From NCBI RefSeq assembly GCF_013426915.1, contig NZ_AP023183.1, positions 558,001 to 622,000 on the forward strand: DNA of 64,000 bases. Reading direction: 5' to 3'. This DNA comes from Paraburkholderia sp. PGU19. GTDB lineage: Bacteria; Pseudomonadota; Gammaproteobacteria; Burkholderiales; Burkholderiaceae. The stretch's first letter is position 1; each line of letters opens with the position of its first letter. A program made the translations under genes and the position numbers. The notes under the pieces were generated by a model that searched no databases, was not told the origin of the DNA, and was given only the letters and a program-made list of their open reading frames with translations. This document shows, piece after piece, positions 43,768 to 51,839 of the stretch.

Positions 43768-44608
43768 TTACGATGGGCAGCGACGCATGCACGGGCTGCG
43801 CCCGCACCTGGTGACGATCACGCGTACGTCGGTGACAATCTCCCTCGCCGTACCAACGCGCATGAAGAGGCCTGTTTCGAGTACACGCAGCAGCTTGACC
43901 TGAAGCTCGACAGGTGATCTCGTCCAGAAAAAAAGCGTGCCGCCGTTGGCGCGTTCGAAATAACCTATATGCTGCCGGTCGGCCCCCGTGAATGTGCCGC
44001 GCTCATGCCCGAACATTTTCGATTCGATCAGCTTCGGCGAGATCGCACCGCAGTTGAGTGCAATGAGTTTCCGTTTGTGACGCGCGCTCATCTGATGGAT
44101 GGTTTGTGCAGCCACTTCCTTGCCGGTGCCGGACTTACCAACGAGCATTACCGACAGCGCGGTCGTCGCCACCCGGCTGATCTGGTCGTACACCGCCTGC
44201 ATCGCCTGCGAACTGCCAACCATCGATCCGAATCTGCCTGTGCGGCGCACTTCGCCGCGCAGCGCGCCGAATTCGGCCTTGAGGTCGCCGGTGCGTGGCA
44301 GCCGGTCCAGGATCGCGGTCACGCGCTGGAGCTCTGCTGGCTTGACCAGTAGTCAGTGGCACGGCTTTTAACGCATCGACAGCGGATTCAACCGTTGCTT
44401 GTCCCGTGATCACGACAAACACTACGCCCGAGCGCGGATCGAGATCGGCAAAAAGCGCGGGGCCCGAGCCGTTCGGAAGCTGGAGATCAACAAACACGAC
44501 ATCAGGCATTTGCCGCACAATCTGGTCGCGGGCTTCCTGCAGGTTACCCGCTACGGATACAGTCAGTCGTCGACTAGAAGTATGTTTGCCATCATCGATG
44601 GCTCGCAT
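43768..44608 (-). pseudogene. NtrC-type sigma-54 response regulator, decayed
   Basis: An intact start MANILLVDD is followed at once by a stop (about 44565-44595). The receiver resumes as RDQIVRQMPDVVFVDLQLPN and VVFVVITGQATVESAVDALK, then the frame changes before VTAILDRLPRTGDLKAEFGA. The AAA+ domain follows: SVMLVGKSGTGKEVAAQTIH (Walker A), LIALNCGAISPKLIESKMFG, HERGTFTGADRQH (GAFTGA loop, here GTFTGA), and VELQVKLLRVLETGLFMRVG. Bases are gained and lost at a T7 run near GTLFFWTRSP. No DNA-binding domain remains. A worse-preserved paralogue is at 50911. Confidence 0.75.
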
Positions 44609-44663
44609 CCGTCAATGACTCGTGCGCAGTAGCGCCGCCGCGACCGACGGCACCCTTGCCTCC

Positions 44664-44962
44664 TTATTGAGCGGCAGAGGCGGCGGCATCCTGCGCACCC
44701 TTGCCTTGCGGACTTTTGGCGCCTGACTTCGACGACAACTTTGGTTTCATGGTGTTTTTGCCTTTGTTACTGGAGGTCGTTCCCGTGACGTCGCTCGCGT
44801 TTGGTGTGCCCATGCCCGTCCACCCTGTCCCGCACTGCCGCCACCGGCCCCTACACCACCGTTGCCGGCACCAGCGCCGCCGCCCGCGCCTTGCGCAAAC
44901 GCGCTGCCTGCCAGAGCAAAGCAGACAGCCGAAATAACCAGATGCGTCTTCATCGTTTTCAT
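44664..44962 (-). pseudogene. Secreted Gly-rich small protein, frameshifted
   Basis: ATG 44962 opens a signal peptide (KTHLVISAVCFALAGSAFAQ) and a Gly-rich repeat (GAGGGAGAGNGGVGAGGGSA). Near 44815-44830 the sense moves to another frame, TGWTGMGTPNASDVTGTTSS then NKGKNTMKPKLSSKSGAKSP, which ends at 44664. Read together they give a normal short exported protein. Function unknown; similar Gly-rich exported proteins occur in Burkholderia stress clusters. Confidence 0.6.
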
Positions 44963-45017
44963 GTTGCATCCCTTTTCCCTTCTTCAGGGTCGTTCATGTT
45001 GCCATCGCCAGCGCGGC

Positions 45018-45266
45018 TCACCTGCCCTGTGGTGGCACTTCATCGGGCGGCACGTCTGCCGGTGATGGCTCGTCGGATGTGTCATCGTCCGTGACGTCCT
45101 CGTCGGGATCGCTTCCCGGCACATCACTTCCCGACGGCTTTTCGATGCGCGTTGTTCCACCCGTCGCAGGCTCATCGCTTGCTGGAAACGCGTCCTCGAC
45201 AGCTTCATCGACAGCGTCTTCCGTACGGTCATCCGGTGTCAGCTGTTCCTTCGGTTGCGTATCCAT
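45018..45266 (-). CDS. Acidic FPASD-motif protein, paralogue of 9644
   Basis: 82 residues from ATG 45266 with AGGGAACAAGCC upstream. The core TEDAVDEAVEDAFPASDEPA followed by TGGTTRIEKPSG matches the 56-residue protein at 9644. A longer Asp/Glu/Pro-rich tail (DPDEDVTDDDTSDEPSPADV) follows. Probably disordered, cytoplasmic, function unknown. Confidence 0.65.
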   Translation of the reverse strand: MDTQPKEQLTPDDRTEDAVDEAVEDAFPASDEPATGGTTRIEKPSGSDVPGSDPDEDVTDDDTSDEPSPADVPPDEVPPQGR

Positions 45267-45370
45267 GGCTTGTTCCCTGAAAAAGATTGATGTACTCACG
45301 GTTCCGCAAGCGACGTGTCGAAAGACGCGTTTGCCCGCCATGCAACCCGCTCTCATCGAGGTGCTGCTTC

Positions 45371-45637
45371 ATGGAATTCGAAGAGTTTGAAACCCGGTTG
45401 GCCGCGCTCCTTCGAAGCGCTGGTCCCCAGACAGTCGCAGAACTCACTGACACGACCGTCGCGTGGTGGAACGGAACGCGAGTCGTCTACGCGAATGTGG
45501 ATGAATCCGGCAATAGCGCGATGATCGGGCCTCAGGCACTGGATGCACGTCACTGGCCCGAATGGAAGGACTGGCTTTCCGACTGGCTCACTGATCCCGT
45601 GCTGAGTGTGCGGCATGACCTGCCGCACGAGCCCTGA
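45371..45637 (+). CDS. Hypothetical protein
   Basis: 88 residues from ATG 45371. The sequence starts MEFEEFETRLAALLRSAGPQ and continues TVAWWNGTRVVYANVDESGN and HWPEWKDWLSDWLTDPVLSV. Balanced composition, good codon use, no membrane segment, Trp-rich C-terminal half. No family recognised and only a weak ribosome binding site. Confidence 0.5.
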   Translation: MEFEEFETRLAALLRSAGPQTVAELTDTTVAWWNGTRVVYANVDESGNSAMIGPQALDARHWPEWKDWLSDWLTDPVLSVRHDLPHEP

Positions 45638-45829
45638 ATCATACGGAGCAGGAAATTCTGATACGGGCGAGAAATTGGTGGGTGGCGTTCGTTCGCGCCC
45701 GTAGACGACAGTATCGGCGCGCAACGTCCCATAGGTGGGGCCGGCACACAAGCGCTCATGCGCGCCGGCTTCGGTCTGCGACGGTATCCCTGCCTTGGTC
45801 TGGCCGCCTTTTTGGTCCGGCGTTTGCAA

Positions 45830-46006
45830 TTACCGGCGCGCCCGCCGCTTCCTGGTCTTCGGCGGGGTCAGCGCGGCTGCCCAGAGTTTCACCGACTCGC
45901 GTTTTGCAGTGGCCATCGCATGACCGCGGGTCGATCCCAACACCGCATTGGCGCCACTGAGCCACATGCTCAACAGCGGATTCTTTTTTAACCATGGATT
46001 TTTCAT
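45830..46006 (-). CDS. Small basic protein (58 residues)
   Basis: ATG 46006 has GGAG seven bases upstream. The product begins MKNPWLKKNPLLSMWLSGAN and ends in a run of Arg and Lys (PPKTRKRRARR). The amphipathic KNPLLSMWLSGAN start recalls small phasin-associated or granule-associated proteins of Burkholderia, but this is from memory. The basic tail could bind nucleic acid or acidic surfaces. Good third-position GC bias. It is divergent from the membrane protein gene at 46348. Confidence 0.6.
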   Translation of the reverse strand: MKNPWLKKNPLLSMWLSGANAVLGSTRGHAMATAKRESVKLWAAALTPPKTRKRRARR

Positions 46007-46347
46007 GTTTCACTCCGCAATGTTTCGGGGGGCGTAAGCGGAAGCCATCCTCGCAATTCATCCTGATCAAGTGCAAAGGCTGCCGCCGCCTGGATTGCGG
46101 CAACGCAAGCGATATGCCGCGCGAAAAATGGTTGCACCATCGCCACGGACTCGCACGTGCGCGACCATCGAAAGCGAGGCGTCGACAATGCGAGAGGAAG
46201 CCCGCCTCGTGACTCTCAATCACCCTGACGAAGCTCTTCTAATGCTGGATCTGCGACATCCGCGTTCTCGGACCGCCACTTCGGCCAGCGGCACAGGAAT
46301 TGCGCAACGATAGGGCACAAGTTCCGACCGGGCGACGGAGGCCGACC

Positions 46348-47271
46348 ATGAATCAAACCCAAATCGCATCAGAATACGCGCAGCCGGTACACGACTCCGC
46401 ACCGATCGTACGCACGTCCGAACCTGCCATTTCGTGGAGCGCGATATTTGCCGGTGGTATCGCCGCAGCTGCGTTTGCCCTCATCCTGCTGACGCTGGGA
46501 ACAGGCGTTGGGCTCACGTCCCTCTCGCCATGGTCGCCTCCCTCCTCAAATGCGAAGGCATTCGGCTTTGCCGCCATCGTATGGGTTTGCGTCACGTCGG
46601 TTCTGACGTCGGGACTGGGCGGATATCTCGCGGGCCGCCTGCGAAACCGCTGGACCGCCGCTAACGCCGATGAGATCCACTTCCGCGACACAGCGCACGG
46701 TTTCCTGAGCTGGGCAGTGGCGACGCTGGTGACGGCAGCTGTCCTGACGTCGGCGGCCTCTGGCATCGTCAAGGCTGGCGCGCAGGCGGTCGATGCCGCC
46801 ACGACAAACGGCGCCACCGTGTCGGTCATGGCTCAACGGGGCAACGCGCAAGCGGCTGGGAATGTCTGGCCGCTCGGCTATTTAATGGATTCGCTGTTCC
46901 GCATGCCCAGCAGTTGGTCGCCCGCCGCGGTATCACCTGCGAGTAACGAGACACGTGCAGAAGCCACACGGATCTTCCTCAACAGTGCGGCTACCGGCGA
47001 CCAGCTGTCTGCGAACGACACCCTGTACCTGAGCCAGCTTGTCGCGCGTCGCACCGGCCTCCCGCAGCAGGCGGCACAGGCTCGCGTGTTGACGACCTAC
47101 GAGAATCTGGTGCAAAAGAACGCCGCGCTCGAGTCGGCCGTTAAAAGTGCCGCCGACCGGACTCGCAGGGTCGCGATCGGCGCGTCCCTGTGGCTTTTCG
47201 TGTCGTTGCTGATGGGCGCGTTTTCGGCCAGCCTCATGGCGACATACGGTGGCCGCACGCGCCAGCTCTGA
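46348..47271 (+). CDS. Multi-pass membrane protein of the stress block
   Basis: 307 residues; ATG 46348 is preceded by GGAGGCCGACC. Four hydrophobic segments: WSAIFAGGIAAAAFALILLT, FAAIVWVCVTSVLTSGLGGY, FLSWAVATLVTAAVLTSAAS and a C-terminal IGASLWLFVSLLMGAFSASL. Between the third and fourth is a 130-residue soluble part with LYLSQLVARRTGLPQQAAQA. The YLAGRLRNRW motif after helix 2 and the HGFLSWAV motif also occur in the frameshifted family at 18343 and 50043 (YFAGRCAP, HGLLSWAV), so these are distant relatives. Function unknown. Confidence 0.72.
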   Translation: MNQTQIASEYAQPVHDSAPIVRTSEPAISWSAIFAGGIAAAAFALILLTLGTGVGLTSLSPWSPPSSNAKAFGFAAIVWVCVTSVLTSGLGGYLAGRLRNRWTAANADEIHFRDTAHGFLSWAVATLVTAAVLTSAASGIVKAGAQAVDAATTNGATVSVMAQRGNAQAAGNVWPLGYLMDSLFRMPSSWSPAAVSPASNETRAEATRIFLNSAATGDQLSANDTLYLSQLVARRTGLPQQAAQARVLTTYENLVQKNAALESAVKSAADRTRRVAIGASLWLFVSLLMGAFSASLMATYGGRTRQL

Positions 47272-47306
47272 CACAACTGAAATCCAACGACCAAAGGAGG
47301 TGTGCG

Positions 47307-47381
47307 ATGCGTTCCATTCTTCTTTACATGCTCGGAGTACCTATTCCCATCATTATCCTGATCGCGCTGTTCTGGCATTGA
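47307..47381 (+). CDS. 24-residue membrane peptide
   Basis: ATG 47307 follows an ideal AAAGGAGGTGTGCG ribosome binding site. The product is MRSILLYMLGVPIPIIILIA plus LFWH: one hydrophobic helix with a central Pro-x-Pro, too short for most gene callers. Similar 24-residue peptides are widespread in proteobacteria as far as I recall. It starts 35 nt after the membrane protein gene and is probably cotranscribed. Confidence 0.65.
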   Translation: MRSILLYMLGVPIPIIILIALFWH

Positions 47382-47911
47382 CGCCCGAAAGTCTTGATGC
47401 AACATGCTTGCCGTTGCGCCGAGGCAGCGCGCAGATCAAGGCACTACTGCGTCTCATCCCGGCGGCACGGCCGCGATTGTTTGCGTGACGTCGCTCGCCG
47501 TCCAGGGAGGCCTGTTTGCCGCCAGAGGCCCGCCGTATGCCCGAACTCTTCCGTGCGACAACGTGACCTGGAGGAGGTATGGCGGCGATTCTCAGGCTAT
47601 ACGCCCGCGCCGGGCTGGGGCCTCACAGCCTTCCCTGCGGGCCCAACCGCACGCCGTGTAGGCATCGGCTCAACCATGCTGTTCATGAGTCTGGCAGGTC
47701 TTGCAGCACTGATGGTCTGGATGAGCGCCAGGTCTGAAGCGACCGTCAGTCGTCCTCTTCACTCAATTGCGGACCTGTCGTTCTCCTCGATGCTCGTCGC
47801 CGGTATGTAGTCGGCGCTCGCATCACTGCAGATGACCTGCGATCCGGCGGTTGGGAAGAGTGCCGGTCCGACGCCGATCGCGATGTCTTATGGCGCCCTT
47901 GCCACCAATGA
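47382..47911. other. Gap with weak ORFs
   Basis: A 44-codon plus-strand frame at 47674 (MLFMSLAGLAALMVWMSARS) is hydrophobic but lacks a ribosome binding site. Nothing recognisable; probably decayed sequence. Confidence 0.3.
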
Positions 47912-48250
47912 TGGCCACAATAAAGCGCAGCCGAGACGTAGCCCCTCCACGACGTCCCGCGGGAGCCGCTCTACGCTCGCGTCCAACATCGTGGTCACCG
48001 CCTGCGATGACAAATTAAGCTGCTGCAACTCAGGCAGAACCGATCCATCCGAGTGCCGGCTGCCTCAACCAGTTCATTTTGCTTTACGGCCATCGCCGCG
48101 CGCACAAAGCGGGACGAACAATATCCGTTTGACTTTGGGCGCGAACAATACGTCGTCGGCATGCATCGTCGCGATACGGCTTTTTGCAGTTCCCCGTCTT
48201 GCTTCGTCACTGCCGGAAGCGTTGGTTGGTACGAGGCGATGCCTTGCTGA
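47912..48250 (+). pseudogene. Degraded CDF transporter copy
   Basis: Nucleotide identity to the 5' third of the CDF gene at 5024 is obvious by eye: CTCGCGTCCAACATCG, TGCCGGCTGCCTCAACCAG and GGGCGCGAACAATACGTC all have near-identical partners at 5088-5265. Many small deletions and stop codons interrupt the frame and nothing beyond the HPFGFGREQYV region is left. It keeps the same position upstream of the Ala/Lys/Glu-rich gene as the first copy does. Confidence 0.8.
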
Positions 48251-48388
48251 CCTTATTGCGTTTTGTTGGCGTTGCATTTTGTCTAGCCTGCTTACCGTTT
48301 GTCACGACATAAGGGTCAACGTTGGCGAGTCGGTGAACGTTTACACAGCCAGCACTGTCCAGTGCAGTGACTTCCAAGGGAGAAAACC

Positions 48389-48857
48389 ATGAAGAAAATT
48401 GTCGCAGCACTCGCATCTGTACTGCACATTAGCACAGACTGCCGCGCCCTCGGATGCTGGCAAGGCACAGATGAAGGCAAACAGCGAGAAGAGTGAAGCA
48501 CAGGCTACCGCCAACAAAAAGAAGGCTGAAGCTCAGAGCGACGCCGAGAAGGCTCAGGCGTCGGCGAATGAGGACAAGGCTTCCGCTCAGGCCGACGCTG
48601 ACAAAAAGGCGGCGAAGATGGAAAAGGCAACAACGCCGAAAGAAGCATCTGACGCGCGCGGGGACGCTATGAAGGCACAGGCCCGGGCCGACAAGAAGAA
48701 GCACGCCGCGCAGGCTAAGGCGGACAAGAAGAAACATGAAGCCGCCCAGGATGCAAACGTGGCACAAGCGAAGGCCGACAAGGAGAAGGTCGAGGCGCAA
48801 GGCGACGCAAACAAAAAGGCCGCCGACGCCAAGGTCGATGCCGCAAAAAAGCAGTAA
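48389..48857 (+). pseudogene. Ala/Lys/Glu-rich exported protein copy, signal peptide frameshifted
   Basis: ATG 48389 (AAGGGAGAAAACC before it) starts MKKIVAALASVL like the gene at 6811, but 11 bases are missing inside the signal peptide compared with that copy. The frame then stops early. The remainder is intact in another frame: SDAGKAQMKANSEKSEAQAT, KKKAEAQSDAEKAQASANED, ending DAKVDAAKKQ at 48857. Without a signal peptide the mature part could only be made from a downstream start and would stay in the cytoplasm. A strong terminator follows. Confidence 0.75.
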
Positions 48858-48925
48858 TCCCGGCATTGCCCTAACTAATGACCTGCAGCGTATCGACCCG
48901 CACCACAACGTGTGGTCTGCTCTGA

Positions 48926-48957
48926 GGGCGAGTCTCCATTCTCGCCCATTTTCTTTT
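48926..48957 (+). terminator. Rho-independent terminator
   Basis: GGGCGAG, 8-nt loop, CTCGCCC, then ATTTTCTTTT. It ends the transcript of the Ala/Lys/Glu-rich copy. Confidence 0.85.
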
Positions 48958-49058
48958 GCTGAAGCGCGACTGGCATGACTACCTCTTCCGCCATCTGCTC
49001 GAAACGCATGGTCTGGCGGCCCAGATACTCGCACTGGGTTGCGATGAGACCGGGCAAG

Positions 49059-49250
49059 CGCAGAATGCTGGATCCGGCTGATCCTCTGGACGCGATATAC
49101 GATCAGATCGAACGGCTGAAGGCTGGAATTCGAGCCAAGGTCGAGCCCCCGTTTCGCGTCATCAAAGTGCAGTTCGGTTATGCGAAGACCCGGTATCGCG
49201 GTTTGATGAAGATTGCCGCCCAGATCACTACATCGTTTGCCCGGCTCCCG
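49059..49250 (+). pseudogene. IS5-family transposase C-terminal fragment
   Basis: The plus strand reads LDPADPLDAIYDQIERLKAG, IRAKVEPPFRVIKVQFGYAK and TRYRGLMKIAAQITTSFA, the C-terminal end of IS5-type transposases (catalytic Glu in KAGIRAKVE, then the R-I-K-QFGY motif). It belongs to a different subgroup from the IS427-type copies in this window. No terminal repeat or start remains. Confidence 0.7.
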
Positions 49251-49669
49251 CAACGGCCCGGAGCAGTGATGGGTGACGGGCCAGGGTCAAACGCGTGTAT
49301 GTGACGTGCCACAATCCAGCATGCGGCGTTCCCAGACTGGAAATGTTTGAAGGTGTCGGTCCGGTTTTGCGCCTCCATGCGTTTGCCTTTTCGCTGGGTC
49401 TGCAAGTTAGTTCATTTCCCCGCGTAACTTCGCGCGCATGCGACGAAATGATTGCGACGAAGTGGCGTCCGCGCTGCATGGTCCACAACGCCGCGTCGAT
49501 TCCCGGAACCAGCCGCGAGACGGTATGGGAACGTCAGCTCGCACCGACCCGACGCCGCTCGCCGGCGGTCCGGCCGCGCGTCCAAGCACAGCGCGAGAGA
49601 GCCGAGACTCGCTCGATCCGGCATGGCCGATGCACGCGTTCGCTTCACTTATCTCTGAAGGAGCAGAAG
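49251..49669. other. Non-coding or decayed sequence
   Basis: Follows the IS5 fragment. Overlapping open frames on both strands, none with start signals or known products. Confidence 0.35.
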
Positions 49670-49897
49670 ATGACGCTACCGGTCAGCGACGATCCCTCCC
49701 AAAGCGGCGCCCAAATTTTCCGAAATGGCGTGAGATCGGTTGACCTTCGGAGGATGGATTTTGCGACTCAGGCAAGGCTTTTCACACTACTCCCCGTTGC
49801 ACCAATACTACAACCGAGAGGCCTACGACACGGAGAAGGCGAGAGGAGCACCGGGACTCTGTCCATTTATATTGGTGGCCAGGCACCGCACAGATGA
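49670..49897 (+). CDS. Possible small ORF with a good ribosome binding site
   Basis: ATG 49670 follows AAGGAGCAGAAG. The product starts MTLPVSDDPSQSGAQIFRNG and runs 75 residues, but the second half is less convincing and another frame (LRQGFSHYSPLHQYYNREAY) looks more protein-like from 49750 on. It may be a frameshifted small gene. No family known. Confidence 0.3.
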   Translation: MTLPVSDDPSQSGAQIFRNGVRSVDLRRMDFATQARLFTLLPVAPILQPRGLRHGEGERSTGTLSIYIGGQAPHR

Positions 49898-50042
49898 GGC
49901 AGCGGTCGCTGCCGACGCGTTACTACATAGCATGGCATACGATGTGGCTGTGCGGCATAGCATTTGCGCCAGCAACTTCGCCCCTCGAACGACCTGTCGC
50001 CGGGCATGGCAGTTTTGCTCAACCTTCCTTTGGGAGACAACC

Positions 50043-50743
50043 ATGAAACTCCTTGTCACGCGAGACGGCCTGCCGCGCTTGTCATGGGGCTCCGTCATCG
50101 CTGGCGTTATCCTGTCGATGATCGTGTACCTTGTCATGAGCGTACTCGGCGCGGCTATCGGTGCGTCGTTGCTCGCCCCTCTCTCCAAACCGCACCCATT
50201 GCAGGGTTTTGGCCTTGGCTCGGGAGTCTGGATGATTGTTACAACGGTACTCGCAGTTTTCGTTGGCTCGTACTTCGCCGGTCGGTGTGCTCCCGTGCTG
50301 GGATGGCTTCACGGCCTCCTGTCGTGGGCTGTCATGACTCTCTTTATCGCCTAGGCATGACATCCATGCTCGCGGGTGCCGTTAGCACCGCCGGCAGCAT
50401 CGCCGCGACCAGCGCCCAAGTCGGCGCGACCGCTGCAAATCGGCCAGAAGTGGCCACCGTAGCCCCGAGCCCGGTTACGCGACAGATCCAGGCGGCCGTC
50501 GCATCGGCGGCGTCGATGGCATCGAGTCCCGAACCAGAGCAACAGGCCAGAGAGTCGGCCGACACCGCGGCGCGGGGCGTTGCCCGGGCGAGTTGGTATT
50601 CGGTTGCGGCCCTGGTCGTCGGCGCGATAATCGCGATCGTTTCCGGCGGCGCTGGATTCCGGCATCAGCCACCTTTTGAGAGTGGCAGCTCGGCAACGGG
50701 ACGCGATGGAGTTCCCCCGCGCGAGCGCTATGTCAGGCCGTGA
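50043..50743 (+). pseudogene. Membrane protein, paralogue of 18343, frameshifted in the middle
   Basis: ATG 50043 follows TGGGAGACAACC. First part: MKLLVTRDGLPRLSWGSVIA, VIYLVMSVLGAA-like helix, GSGVWMIVTTVLAVFVGSYF, LGWLHGLLSWAVMTLFI. At about 50349-50356 one base is missing and the frame stops. The second part is intact in another frame: MTSMLAGAVSTAGSIAATSA, EQQARESADTAARGVARASW, YSVAALVVGAIIAIVSGGAG. Together they match the 18343 gene along its whole length. The two copies are broken at different places, so neither lesion was inherited from a common broken ancestor. Confidence 0.75.
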
Positions 50744-50910
50744 GGGTTTGGGGACGGCCGTAGTACGGGCCTCCGCAGGGCCCGCTGCACGGCAATCGAA
50801 CGGCGCTCGTTGTATCCACTGATAGTCCCGCTACGCGCCCTACGGCAAGATAAATGCGTGGGGCCGTCCGTTCTTCGTCACGGTTCACGCTATAAAACCT
50901 GCCTCATTCC

Positions 50911-51500
50911 CATGGAACGCGCGCTCATAGTCGACGACGATTACGATCTTCGCAAAGCGCTCGCAACGATCTTCGAGAAAGGAGGACTAACGATGTTTAC
51001 CCACGGGCAACTTGCAGGAAACCCGACGTCGTGCTCGTCGATCTCCAGCTTCTGGACGGGGTTGGATTCGACCTTTTCGTCGATCTCGATCCGCGTTCGG
51101 CCGCTGTGTTTGTCGTTATCACAGGACATGCGACGGTTGAATCCGCAGTTGATGCATTAAAAGCAGCATTAAAAGCCTTAAACCAATCAATCTTCAACCC
51201 GTGAACGCGATCCTGGGCCGCCTCCCCCGCACTGTCGACCGGAAAGCCGAGATCGGCGCGCTTCGCGGTGCGGTGAACTTCGCCACATGTGCAGACTCGG
51301 GGGAGATGGTCGGCAGTTCACCGGCTACGTAGCAGGTGTGCACATCAGCCGGGTTGCGCCGACCGCCCTGTCGGTGATGCTCGTGGGCGAGTCTGGCACC
51401 GGTGAGGAAGTCACTGCTCAAACCATCCATCTGACAGGCGCCCGTCACAAACGGGATTTCATAGCCGTCAATTGCGGCGCCATGTCGCCGAAGCCTGCAT
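50911..51500 (+). pseudogene. Second NtrC-type sigma-54 response regulator, heavily decayed
   Basis: ATG 50911 opens a normal receiver start (MERALIVDDDYDLRKALATI). After KGGLTMFTHGQ the sense moves between frames: KPDVVLVDLQLLDGVGFDLF, VFVVITGHATVESAVDALKA, then LGRLPRTVDRKAEIGALRGA, and SVMLVGESGTGEEVTAQTIH where Walker A Lys is Glu, and DFIAVNCGAMSPK. Nothing follows the first third of the AAA+ domain. It parallels the decayed regulator at 43768 closely enough to be its duplicate. The adjacent hybrid kinase may have lost its partner here. Confidence 0.7.
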
Positions 51501-51839
51501 CAGCACGTCCGATGCCACTGTCACAGCTCGCGGTTGATCGCTCGAAAAGGTTCTCGCAGCCAAGGTCGAGGCGCTGCAGATCAACAGAAGGTATCCGAAC
51601 TGTCGAGTCAAAGGAACTTAGCGACTCTCAGCGCAACGCACTTTCCGATTCGACGTGGCCTGCTGCGCGGAAACGTCGCACACGCAGCGTCCCGGTGGTC
51701 GTGTCTGTGTGTTTGACTCACCATGCGAAAGCGAAGACGAGCGGGTATGAAAACTGCTCTCGGTTAGCCGGTTAGTGTCCACATGAATTTATTGTCGACG
51801 TTCTGTGACTAGGTTTCGCCCCTGCAAACGGGCAATAGG
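51501..51839. other. Gap before the hybrid kinase gene
   Basis: Decayed remainder of the regulator region and the promoter of the kinase gene at 51840. No supported small gene. Confidence 0.35.
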
